Assembly (NCBI GenBank): GCA_012845835.1
Contig: JABAKD010000017.1
Coordinates: 796,001-860,000 of the forward strand
DNA length: 64,000 nucleotides
Reading direction: 5' to 3'
Origin: Undaria pinnatifida
Taxonomy: Eukaryota; Sar; Phaeophyceae; Laminariales; Alariaceae
Within the stretch, counting starts at the first letter, position 1; each line of letters begins with the position of its first letter. The position numbers and the translations under genes were made by a program. Positions 11,143-21,340 of this stretch are shown here, piece by piece. The notes under the pieces were generated by a model that saw only the letters and a program-made list of their open reading frames with translations, was not told where the DNA came from and ran no database searches.

Positions 11143-14100
11143 ACGAGGCAGCCCAAACGTAGTAGACTAGACTAGCCCACCAATATTTGTACTTGTTTAC
11201 CCTAGTCGCGTTCCTTTCGCCCTCTGTTTAGAGTTTGCTGTATCTCTAGACCACCACTTTGCGAGAGGCGGGCTAGTATGTTGCAGAAGTACGGTGGTGC
11301 CGTATTATTTTAACGACTACAGCCAACTTTAGCTGTCCATGTACCGGCAACACTCTAGAGTACGCCGAGGGTTTAGCAACCATCAATGTTATCTCTACAA
11401 TGGGCAATGGGTGTTTGTATTCTGCGTGGGCACAGCACAGAGCGCTCTCATCTCTTGCTGTTACGTGCCAGTATGATTTTTTGTCTCCCTAACTTGGCTA
11501 ACACTTTGGAAGTCAGGCGACCTGACGGAGTTCCACCGTCCTGGCCGCCGAAATAACCCCGCATCCCTTTGTACTACGCACATTGCTGTAATGTACACGT
11601 CATCATTTAGCAATGCGGCACTTCCAGGAGCGTAAACTGTGTCGTGGAACAAAACCAACACCTGGTATACCGACATCATCAATGTAAGTATGCCCCAACA
11701 ACTGACACTTGTCCGTGCTTGTTTTATTGATGGCATTCTTGCATGCTGTTCCTCTGTTACCTCCTGTGCGTAGTATGTTGGAAGACATGACATTATACCA
11801 GTTTTATCAGCCTTGTATGCGCTACTCTGAACAATGTTTGTTGGCTGGTTCGCTGTTGCGGCCGTCGTTTCGTTCCCTTGAAAAGTGCTGTTGCCAGCAA
11901 TAGGCGAAAAAAAATGTGTTGCGCACAGCGTGACTCTCGGCCTCTTGCAGCGAATGGTTACTCGATGTACTTGAAGACATATTTCGTACTTGCTGAAGCC
12001 GGGAATAGCTTTGTTTCGCCTTTTGTGGGGGGTGGCGCGGGGAACAGAGCCCTAGGCCGGTACGGGAGGGCAACTTGTCCATGGACTGGATGGTATATAA
12101 AGGAGTTTCGTACAACGATTCCCGTATGTTTGGTCTGATGGATTGCGTCGTGTCCATATCATCAATACCATTACGACATAGCTGGCAATATAGACGGAAG
12201 ACAACCACCTGTAGACTATACGCCGAATATTTCATCAACCATGCATCATCGACAGCGCAGCAATGAACTTCCACGATGCACCGCACCTTGCAATAACAGT
12301 GTAGAGTTGTGTTCGTGTTAGAGAAACATACAAAAAGCACTTTTGGATCCACGCCACGTTTGATTGCGAGTTATCCCGGGTAGAGGTACAGCCGTCCGCA
12401 CTCGTCATCGTAAGGGTCGCACTCCCTTCGTCATTGCTTGGTTTCACGGCTATTCACCTCGCGTCCTGACGTTCAGCAACCTATCCGGCAACACAAACTA
12501 TTGAAATCAAATTACGTATCTTCATGTTTTTTGTTCACAGTTCGGCCGGTCCTACTATCATCACCCCTGCTGTGTTTTTTGTTGTGAGCGCTTCTCACGC
12601 GCTGTTTGTGATGATGTCGAAATACACACCATTTTTTTCGAACTGTTGAGCAGAACGAACGACTATCGATAGACACAGTTTTCGAAGTTGTGTATACCGT
12701 GATAATAGTACTTATTGTGACACCACAGCACAAGTGCTGAATAAGTGGGCATATTACAACTGGTGCTTGCGCTTAGATACGAGGCATATCGCACCAAATT
12801 GACACAGTAGGCGGCAACAGGTACGCTAAAACGTCAAGTCGTACGATATCACGAGTGTATTATTTTTTTCAAGTCCGACCACAGTCGTTGATTTTTCAAG
12901 TTCGACAAAAGTCGTCAACAGCTGAAAAACATTATGGGCAAGCACCAACCGAAGCCATTTTTGCCAATGGTAAGGTGCGAAATGCCTTTCAAGTGGATTA
13001 TGAAGGCGATATTGCTAAGTTGGACTGCAACCAGGTCACAGCCCACGACTATTTGCAACATTTTAGCGGTTGTTCTAAACTGGCATTTCACACCCCCCAC
13101 ACACAGAGATTGTCGCGCATCAGTGATCGTACGTTTAATAATATCCCCACAGATCTACAATGACACATAAACCAACCAATCTGCAGCACGAGGGCTCGTG
13201 AAGGCGTCATGCAGGCCTGTACTCATGCTCTGCCGCGAGAAAGACACTGGGGTGATTTCCTTTTTCGTTAATCATACCATCGAGGCGTGGCTATGAGTCG
13301 TATCTCCTGGCATATGTTCCCTTGTGGCTGTATTTCATTGTGTTGTTGAATGTGTTTAGTAAGCCTTCGAGCAACCAGCAACAACCCTTTGTCTGCAACT
13401 TAGAGCCCATTGCCGCTGTGCACTACGAATGACTTCGGGATAGCTGGCGAGTTAACCATTCCTTGGTCTACTAGGCTCATCTTGAAGCGTGCGGCCGCGG
13501 TCACAGGCCTAGTACTTATTGGCGATAGAAGACAAACTATTTTGCCGCATTTCGTTACATCACTTGAAAATGTATGTATGTGCGGAATGCATTTTTGTCA
13601 CGTAAAAATGCGTCTCGATCGGATACAAATTGGCGGTACATTGTTTTCGCGTCTCACGGGTACGTGCAACTGGAGTTCAGAAGAGCCTGAGCCACGTCTG
13701 GTTTCCGCCTGAAAACCATTTTGGAGGACCGAGGCAACAGATCACTGGGTTCCGCACTGACGCTACCTGTTGTTTTCTTGCATTCGCGGGTCAGTATGAA
13801 CTGCAGCCCAGTCATTGTTACGTGTGTTTCAAATATTTATGGACCGGCTTTCACCGTACCCGCCAATGTTGACAGGCGATACGTACGTTAGTGCGGACAA
13901 GGTCTCGTATTCGTATTTATGCTTGCCTCCGAAGTTCAAGCGGTCTGACGCCAGTATTCAACCGGCAAAATATTAATGATTGTCGCATAACATGGGGAAC
14001 TCTGTGTATATACGATAAGGCGTCGTGTTGTCGTATGAAATTCAACTTTTTTTTTTGTCTTCCAAACAAACACACCGGCTTCATCGAAATACCTGATTCT

Positions 14101-14800
14101 GTCACACGCTTCACACTGCATTTGGACACAGTTGCTACCCGTGATTCGTAGAAGAAAAGCAACGGGTAGCACATGCCAAAGATACATCAAGATCGTATTT
14201 GCAATATCACAAACAGTGCGGTATACATGAACATCACCCGTGTTCGGACGGTTGGTTGAGCGTTTGTCGAGAACCGCGATAGCATCGGTTTCTACAACCG
14301 GCCGCCGGAGTATAGCGGATCCAAAGTCACGTACCTCGACGATCACCACGTTTTTGTGTGGTCGATATGATGGGAAGATGATGTCTTTCGCCCGTCCGTA
14401 CGATTTGCAGATTTTGTTTTCTCTACTGAAAGCGACTAACTGACGATGTTCCTAGAAACACAGCGATCACCCATACGCCACCACTAGAGTATACCAGATT
14501 CAACAATCATACGGGTTGTGCGACACACTAAAAATAATATGTTCAAAACTATTGGGTTATCTGGAAGGACGTAATGGACAACCTATCGCGCAGGCCTAAC
14601 GATGTTAATTTTATATCGAGTCTAGCTGTCAGTCCGAAACGCTTGTGATATGATTACTGTAGTGCCGAATAGGTTACTTATATATCGATTATGGCATATT
14701 TCCAGAATGACAGGTATATGTAATGGCGGCGTTGAAGCAGCCGCGTCATGTTAGGCCCGGTAACAAGCAAATAGGCCAACATATACGTTGACGGCAGTAT
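11143..14800. other. Intergenic region upstream of the first EsV-1-7 gene; no gene recognised
   Basis: About 3.6 kb without a recognisable domain. Candidate ORFs such as 11822-12352 (minus, 176 residues) and 12855-13163 (plus, 102 residues) show no motif I know and overlap ORFs in other frames. A near-exact inverted GCTACCCGT..TTCGTAGAAGAAAAGCAACGGGTAGC hairpin lies at about 14131-14169. Small exons of an unrecognised gene cannot be excluded. Confidence 0.4.
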
Positions 14801-14929
14801 CTATTTTGGTTGAATGGACGTTTCCGTGAATGGCAGGTGCGCATAAACCGGCCCGAGGTTGGTTCCAGCTGTGTTCTTCTCTACGGTTGGGCTGCTGACG
14901 GCGCTTCATTGTTCCACGTCGTTGCGATC

Positions 14930-16369
14930 ATGCAGCGTTGCCTATCCCAGCAATGCCAAATGGTTGCGGGTTTCAGCGCGGAAGGCAGCAAGACGACGGC
15001 GGCGTACTGCAAGCGACATGCTGCTGACGGCATGGTGAACCCAAGAAGCAAGCGCTGTTTGCATGATACTTGCACGGTGGTCCCGAGCTTTAATGTGAAA
15101 GGCAAGGCGGCAGAGTTTTGCAAGAGACATGCTGAGGACGGAATGGTAAATGTCAACCGCAAGCGCTGCATCCATGACTCCTGCACGAGCACCCCATTTT
15201 TTAATGAACAGGGTAGCAACATACCGTTGTTTTGCAATAAACACGCTGAGGGCGGAATGGTTTTTGTACGCAGCAACTCTTGCTTGCATGACTCTTGCAC
15301 CACGCGGCCGTGCTTTAACGTGGAAGGCGCAGATGCAGCTCTCTATTGCAAGCGGCATGCTAAGAGTGGAATGGTAGACGTACGCAACACCCTTTGCTCA
15401 CGCAACTCTTGCACGAAGCACCCAACTTTCAACATGGAGGGCAGCAAGGTACCACTTTTTTGCAAGCAGCATGCCGAGACAGGAATGGTAAACGTAAGGG
15501 GTAACCGTTGCTCACATGATTGCTGCACGAAGTATCCAAACTACAACTTGGAAGGCGCCAAAACACCGATGTATTGCAAGGAACACGCCCAGGATGGCAT
15601 GGTAGACGTACGCAGCAAGCGTTGCTCACACGGCTGTTGCACAAAGTACGCTAGCTACAACTTTGAGGGCACAAAAACGCCGCTGTATTGCAAACAACAC
15701 GCCTGGGACGGGATGGTAGAAGTACGCAGCAAACGTTGCTCGCGTGACGGTTGCACAAGGATCCCATACTACAACCAGGAAGGCACCAAAACACCGATGT
15801 TTTGCAAGCAACACGCCGAGAACGGAATGGTAAACGTACGCAGCAGCCGTTGTCAATATGACGACTGCACCACTCAGCCAAGCTTTAACGTTAGGGGGAG
15901 CAGAAGAGCTATTTACTGCAAGATTCATGCCGAGAACGGCATGGTCGTTGTGCGCAAGAAGCTTTTTGTGCGCGACTTGCTCCGAAAAGTCTCGCCAAGG
16001 CCGTTTTTATCGAACGATGTGGCTACTGCACCCACAAGAAAAAAACGTGATGCTTCGCACGATTGCGTTATCACTCGGCCGAAGCGATCGCGGCTCACCC
16101 TGGGCGCGAATGTGGCTATGCCTTGTTCTAGTGAAGAAGGCCTCACACAGGAGGGGCTCGTTCCTATTTCTGGGGTGACTCCGAGCGAAGACGCTCTGGT
16201 CGCTCCACCATCTGGTGCCACACGCATGCGCCACACGAACACCAGCATCCCAACGGCCTCGAAACAGTCTCGTCGCGACGTACCGATCCTCATCCCCCTG
16301 AAGAAGGAGCAACTATTGGCATCAACAGATCCCGTGAAGACCGAGCCGGGGCTAATCATTAAGTTGTAA
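14930..16369 (+). CDS. EsV-1-7 repeat protein with nine cysteine-histidine repeats
   Basis: The 479-residue protein is nearly all EsV-1-7 repeats. Nine units run from about residue 4 to 345 with the pattern C-x4-C-x16-C-x2-H-x12, usually 38 residues long; unit 1 has x17 and unit 2 x15. Typical internal wording is CKQHAE.GMV.VRSKRC. The conserved Cys3His spacing suggests zinc binding. The tail (346-479) is hydrophilic with basic clusters RKKR (about 370) and RPKRSR (about 383), possible nuclear signals, and ends VKTEPGLIIKL. The family is known from the phaeovirus EsV-1 and the Ectocarpus developmental gene IMM; a regulatory role is inferred. An in-frame ATG exists at 14810, but I chose 14930 because the minus-strand paralogue starts at the equivalent Met (MPRC/MQRC) with an in-frame stop just upstream. 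No intron is needed. Its 3' end is tandemly duplicated. Confidence 0.85.
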   Translation: MQRCLSQQCQMVAGFSAEGSKTTAAYCKRHAADGMVNPRSKRCLHDTCTVVPSFNVKGKAAEFCKRHAEDGMVNVNRKRCIHDSCTSTPFFNEQGSNIPLFCNKHAEGGMVFVRSNSCLHDSCTTRPCFNVEGADAALYCKRHAKSGMVDVRNTLCSRNSCTKHPTFNMEGSKVPLFCKQHAETGMVNVRGNRCSHDCCTKYPNYNLEGAKTPMYCKEHAQDGMVDVRSKRCSHGCCTKYASYNFEGTKTPLYCKQHAWDGMVEVRSKRCSRDGCTRIPYYNQEGTKTPMFCKQHAENGMVNVRSSRCQYDDCTTQPSFNVRGSRRAIYCKIHAENGMVVVRKKLFVRDLLRKVSPRPFLSNDVATAPTRKKRDASHDCVITRPKRSRLTLGANVAMPCSSEEGLTQEGLVPISGVTPSEDALVAPPSGATRMRHTNTSIPTASKQSRRDVPILIPLKKEQLLASTDPVKTEPGLIIKL

Positions 16370-17454
16370 GCCGCCGAGTCCGATCTTCCTGCCAGTTAGA
16401 GTGCTCATGTTGCGTGCGTAGATGGAAGTATACTGCTTTTTGTCAGATTGCTTTTCCCCTGTGACTGGAATCCGCAGCTGGATAAAGGCATGTAATGGTT
16501 GGAACCCCCCCCTGTTTTTTACGTAGTCCTCATCCGGCATCACTTGCGTTTTTCTCACAAGCGAGTTTCGTGTGCTGTTTGGAGATCATGACGGGCGGAG
16601 CCCCTGATTGTTTTTTAGAGACCCTAGAGTGCCGTCGAGAACGGAATGGTAAACGTACGCAGCAGCCGTTGTCAATATGACGACTGCACCACTCAGCCAA
16701 GCTTTAACGTTAGGGGGAGCAGAAGAGCTATTTACTGCAAGATTCATGCCGAGAACGGCATGGTCGTTGTGCGCAAGAAGCTTTTTGTGCGCGACTTGCT
16801 CCGAAAAGTCTCGCCAAGGCCGTTTTTATCGAACGATGTGGCTACTGCACCCACAAGAAAAAAACGTGATGCTTCGCACGATTGCGTTATCACTCGGCCG
16901 AAGCGATCGCGGCTCACCCTGGGCGCGAATGTGGCTATGCCTTGTTCTAGTGAAGAAGGCCTCACACAGGAGGGGCTCGTTCCTATTTCTGGGGTGACTC
17001 CGAGCGAAGACGCTCTGGTCGCTCCACCATCTGGTGCCACACGCATGCGCCACACGAACACCAGCATCCCAACGGCCTCGAAACAGTCTCGTCACGACGT
17101 ACCGATCCTCATCCCCCTGAAGAAGGAGCAACTATTGGCATCAACAGATCCCGTGAAGACCGAGCCGGGGCTAATCATTAAGTTGTAAGCCGCCGAGTCC
17201 GATCTTCCTGCCAGTTAGAGTGCTCATGTTGCGTGCGTAGATGGAAGTATACTGCTTTTTGTCAGATTGCTTTTCCCCTGTGACTGGAACCCGCAGCTGG
17301 ATAAAGGCATGTAATGGTTGGAACCCCCCCCTGTTTTTTACGTAGTCCTCATCCGGCATCACTTGCGTTTTTCTCACAAGCGAGTTTCGTGTGCCGTTTG
17401 GAGATCATGACGGGCGGAGCCCCTGATTGTTTTTTAGAGACCCTAGAGTGCCGT
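15817..17454 (+). repeat. 819-bp tandem duplication of the EsV-1-7 gene 3' end
   Basis: Bases 15817-16635 are repeated directly at 16636-17454 with only about three visible substitutions, for example CTCGTCGCGACG to CTCGTCACGACG. The unit carries the last one and a half EsV-1-7 repeats, the C-terminal tail, the stop codon and about 265 bases of 3' flank. The unit breaks after CACGC on the left and after GAGTGCCGT on the right. Confidence 0.95.
16636..17188 (+). pseudogene. Truncated duplicate of EsV-1-7 gene C-terminus
   Basis: This second copy of the 819-bp unit preserves the reading frame from the last repeat through the tail to the stop codon; one R-to-H change is visible in the tail. It lacks the N-terminal start and eight of nine repeats, and no new upstream exon is obvious. 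The only available Met is an internal repeat Met (16646), giving a 180-residue ORF with one complete repeat. It could be dead, or serve as an alternative 3' end if the upstream stop were spliced out; nothing in the sequence supports that. Confidence 0.8.
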
Positions 17455-19074
17455 GTCTTTGATGTAGTTCCCATCGACAACTGCTTAATTTTGCCGATCA
17501 GCTTGGTAATCGTGCTCATGATCTCTACCTGCCAGTTTTATGCAACACCCACTTGCTTGTCTGTCTCTGTCTGCAATGAACGAACGCATTCTGTCTTCCA
17601 CCGTATGTGTGATTTACTAGAATTACAACGCATCCTCTTTGGTTGCTATTAATACTATCAAGGAAATCCCTACCCCTGGTGCGTATTCATCGATCTCGGT
17701 CTGATGTTCCGATATGTTCACTTTGTGCATGTTCTACTCCCGGATGTATGTTCAAATGTTGATCTGTTCGAACCCGAGATCGGCTTTGTGCGTGGATACG
17801 TATGTACGTACCCATTGTTATTCATTAACGCTTTAAAATGCATCGACGGAAAAATCAATTAAGCACAAAAGCCCGCGTGTACCAGAGTGGTATGCACGAG
17901 CGTCCCTCTTGTATCTCGGTAGAGAAGGTTGATATCGATGCGCCCCACGAGAGAGGGATCAAATTTCGGGGAGAATATGGTGTGAGTGTTGAGGCCGCTT
18001 TTTCTAAGACCAGTGACAATCGAAGGCCAAAAGTTCAAAATTCCCGAAGATCCCAGCCAAACTTTGCCTGAACGGTCGCCTATGGACCCAATTTGGTAGA
18101 ATAGTTTTTTTTTCATCTTTTCAGATTTCCGGGACAAAACGATTTATCGCGGCTATGTATCTTGGTCGACATCGACCTGAGATTTTCTCCAGCTGATCTT
18201 GGATAAGACGCGGCGCAGTTTCATGTTCTCCACACACTTCGTTCGACGAAATCAACGACTGCGTCGTGAACTCTGAACGTGGCGAGCTCGTTAGGGGTTC
18301 CGACCCCTTCCTTGGTGTACATGCTCACTCTACGGCCCGTGATTTGTGGCGGGCACCGATCAGGCTTGTGTTGAAAACACGTTTGGCGGCTGGTGTGTAG
18401 AAAACTGAGACATTATCGTCTCCCAATGGCCGAAAAACGGAGTTTTGAGGGGATGTGACGGAAGACCACCGGACAAACCAAGCCACCTCTCACGCTCTAG
18501 GGCATGGATCGCGATGAACTCTTCAGCGCTGTCACCTACACTAATGTGGCCTTGTCCGGTCCTGAGAGGAGTGACCATGGGCTGTCTCTATCTCGAGATC
18601 AAAGGTCAATCGTGTTTGGTGGGCAGTGTTGATTAAGGCTTGGCGAAAAATAGACAAATTGGCCTGTTGGAGCGTATGACCCAAAAAAGAGCCAGAAAAC
18701 AAACATTTTAGTCAAATTTCCCCCATAGCGACGTTACCCGGAATGTTTCGGGGAATAGCCTCCAAAAAAAGGTTTGCAAACTCTTTGGTCAAACTATCGG
18801 CCTTCCATTGCATCGGTCTTAACCCCAAAATCTTCTGAATGCCATAAAACAAGAAAATCAAACTGATATGTTGGTACACTTAGGTTTGTTCATCGAGTGC
18901 ATTTTCAGTTAACTTAAAGCCGACAACCTTTTTCGGGTGAGTTATAGTGTATCTCAATCGACAATCTAAAGGAAGTAGACGGTGGAGCTCTATCGTAGCA
19001 TGCCAATCTTGCACACCCTGTACAACTACAACCAAAGGTTGTGCGCAGCCGCAACCTATTCAGTAGATGTCCCT
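17455..19074. other. Intergenic; no gene recognised
   Basis: No ORF above 95 residues and no familiar motif. Base composition is mixed with no strong tandem structure until the minisatellite begins near 19075. Confidence 0.45.
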
Positions 19075-20062
19075 AAACACCCAGTCGAAAACATTTTTCG
19101 AACAGCACTTGTCTGCAGACAACTAGTTGTACAACGTTTTCAAACAGTCGTGGCCTGCTGACAACTAGTTGCACAACTCGTTCATACAGTAGTTGTCTCT
19201 AGACGACTAGTTGAACAACACTTCAAAACATTTGTTTTCAGACAACTAGTCTAGTTGCACAACTTTTTCGATCAGTTGTCAGACAACTGGTTGCACAAAT
19301 TTTTCAAACGGTAGATGTCTACAGACAACTAGTTGCACAACTTTTTCAAATAGTAGTTGTCAGTCAACTAGTTGCACAACATTGCCAAACAGTAGTTGTC
19401 TGCAGACAATTGGTTGCACAACTTGTTCAAAAGTAGCTGTCTAGAGACAACTAGTTCAGTTGTCTACAGACAACTAGATGCACCACTTTTTCAAACAGTA
19501 GTTGTCAGACAACTAGTTGCACAGCATCTTCAAAACGTTGTTGACTACAGACAACTACTTGCACAACTTTGTAAAACGTAGACTTGGTTACGCGAGTTAT
19601 TGTGAAAACAACGATAGTGCAGGATGAACTTATCAAACCGGTGCAACTTTGAGTTGTCTGCAGATAACTAGTTGCATAGCTTTTCCAACACAATTTTTTC
19701 GAACAGTAGTGTTCTGCAGAAACCAATTGCACAACTTTTTTGATCAGTAGTTGCCTGCAGACAACTAGTTGCACAACTCTTTCGAACAGTAGTTTGTCGT
19801 TAGACAACTAGTTGCACAACGTTGCCAGACCACTAGTTGGACAAATTTTTCGAAAGTAACTGTCTAGAGACAACCAGATCAGTTGTCTACAGAAACCAGT
19901 TCCACAAATTCTTCAAACTGTAGTTGTCTGCACACTATTAGCTGCACAACATTTTCAAACAGTAGTTGTCTGTAACCCTAACCCTAACCCTAACCTCAAC
20001 CCTATAGACAACTAGTTGCACAATTTTTTCAAACAGTAGTTGTCTACAGACAACTTGGAACA
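19075..20062. repeat. Palindromic minisatellite, about twenty diverged ~42-bp units
   Basis: The consensus unit is about AGTTGTCTGCAGACAACT (a perfect 18-base palindrome) followed by AGTTGCACAAC, a short T run and TCAAACAGT. The overlapping CAACTAGTTG is also a palindrome. Units vary by substitutions and small indels; roughly twenty can be followed. One stretch (about 19575-19650) is non-repeat. A further fragment of the same repeat lies at 21241-21335, so the array is split by inserted DNA. ORFs across it are not credible genes. Confidence 0.85.
19973..20003. repeat. Interstitial telomere-type repeat (CCCTAA)n
   Basis: Three to four copies of CCCTAA, ending in a degenerate TCAACCCTA, sit in the centre of a minisatellite palindrome. 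The left half AGTTGTCTG ends at 19972 and the right half GACAACTAG resumes at about 20006. TTAGGG-type repeats are the telomere repeat reported for brown algae. Confidence 0.9.
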
Positions 20063-20455
20063 ACTTTTGTTACTTCATGGTACACACATGGATTAGCAAC
20101 TTCATATTTAGAAGGTTGTAATTTCTTAACAGCTGCAGTTTCAACACCATCTAATAGTATGGGACATTCCCTTTTACTTTTATGGGGGCCAGAAGCTCAG
20201 GGTAATTTCACGCGTTGGTTCCAAATTGGTGGTCTGTGGGCTTTTATTGCACTACATGGATCATTTGCATTAATTGGATTTTGCTTACGTCAATTTGAAA
20301 TTGCTCGTTTAGTTGGGATTCGTCCTTATAACGCGATAGCTTTTTCTGGACCAATTTCAGTTTTTGTTTCCGTTTTCTTATTATATCCATTAGGACAAGC
20401 AAGTTGGTTTTTTGCTCCAAGTTTTGGGGTAGCTGCGATATTCCGTTTTTTTTTT
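20063..20455 (+). pseudogene. psbD: Nuclear-embedded plastid fragment of psbD (photosystem II D2 protein)
   Basis: Translation gives the unmistakable D2 core, including [41 protein letters not shown] and [14 protein letters not shown], about 130 of the usual ~350 residues. D2 is the plastid-encoded reaction-centre partner of D1. The N-terminus and the C-terminal two thirds are missing, there is no start codon, and the fragment is flanked by nuclear minisatellite, so it is a plastid-to-nucleus transfer and not a working gene. The reading frame is intact and AT-rich like plastid DNA, which suggests a fairly recent transfer. The match ends in a T-run at about 20446-20456. Long opposite-strand ORFs here are shadows. 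Confidence 0.93.
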
Positions 20456-20680
20456 TTACGTGTTCCACAACTTGACATTTATATAAGCCTTCAACTACCG
20501 ATACCAAAAACTAATTGTTCGAATAAAAAAAAAGATCAGTTTTTTTCCTAATACGAAACAAGAAACCAAAAGTTTTATTGTACTTATTAAAGATAGCAGA
20601 GGCCAAATTAGTTTATATAATAACAGTGGAAAGTTTGTAAAGACTAATTATTTGTGCAAAAGTTAAATTCAATCTTGAAT
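20456..20680 (+). other. AT-rich continuation of the transferred DNA, possible second organelle coding fragment
   Basis: After the psbD homology ends, the same reading frame continues for about 30 residues, then a run of seven T shifts it. A second frame continues for about 40 more residues (containing SFIVLIKDSRGQISLYNN) to a stop. One homopolymer indel would join the two. The AT-rich composition matches the psbD part, so this is likely another organelle piece ligated to it. I do not recognise the protein. Confidence 0.4.
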
Positions 20681-21235
20681 TTTTGAAATCAAAGCAGTCT
20701 TTTTTTTAAGGAATTAATTGCAACTAGACATTCATCATAAAAAGTGAAAATAAATGCACTCCAGCTGTGCGATCGAATATTTTGTCGAAACTCATATTTA
20801 TTTGCAAGCTGTGTGTGATACTCCGATCGCGCGTATTACGGGTTGTGTGTCCTCATTTAGGATATAGGTCGGCGACTTGCAACTACATACAGTGTAGCTA
20901 TCAGGGTCAACATGGTGATGCTAGTCAGTTTGTGCGCGGAAACTATAAAACCCGTTTCTGAGGGGAACAAAATCTGACAGCTAGCTGTGGAAGAAAATGC
21001 ATCCGTTTATCAAGTGAATCTGGAAGGAAATGCATCCGTTTATCAAGTGGACATTTATATAAAATACCTGTATTATTTAATGCAAGGTAAAATATAATTC
21101 TGTATTTTATTGATGTTTTAGTTTTTAAATTTTTGAGTTATTTAGCATGTTTAAATTGTGAGGTCAAAAAGATGTTTGAGCATCTTAGAGGAAATGTACT
21201 AGATATAATTGTTTTTCGATGTCTATTGGGTTGAT
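20681..21235. other. AT-rich spacer with a dispersed-repeat remnant and a short tandem pair
   Basis: About 20785-20850 contains a diverged copy of the motif 'CTCATATTTGCAAGCTG....CCGATCGC' found near 6250. At about 20990-21050 a 31-32-bp unit containing ATGCATCCGTTTATCAAGTG occurs twice in tandem. No gene is recognised. Confidence 0.45.
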
Positions 21236-21340
21236 TTTTTTTTTAGTTGCACAGCTTTTCCAAACAGTATATGCCTACAGAAAACTACTTGCACAACATT
21301 TTTGAGTAGTTGTTGTGCAGTTGTACAGAGTGTGCAAGCT
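21236..21340. repeat. Residual block of the palindromic minisatellite
   Basis: TAGTTGCACAGCTTTTCCAAACAGTA and CTACTTGCACAACATTTTT match the minisatellite consensus at 19075-20062. The block shows that the 1.2 kb in between, including psbD, was inserted into or joined within the array. Confidence 0.7.

Noticed and set aside
14881..15928. Several minus-strand ORFs of 70-140 residues across the first EsV-1-7 gene
   Set aside because: They are antisense shadows of the repeats in competing frames.
19075..20062. Possible CRISPR array
   Set aside because: Units are contiguous and diverged without unique equal-length spacers, the setting is eukaryotic, and no cas-like gene is present. It is a minisatellite.
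20063..20455. psbD as a working gene
   Set aside because: No start codon, about two thirds of the protein missing, and nuclear repeats on both sides.
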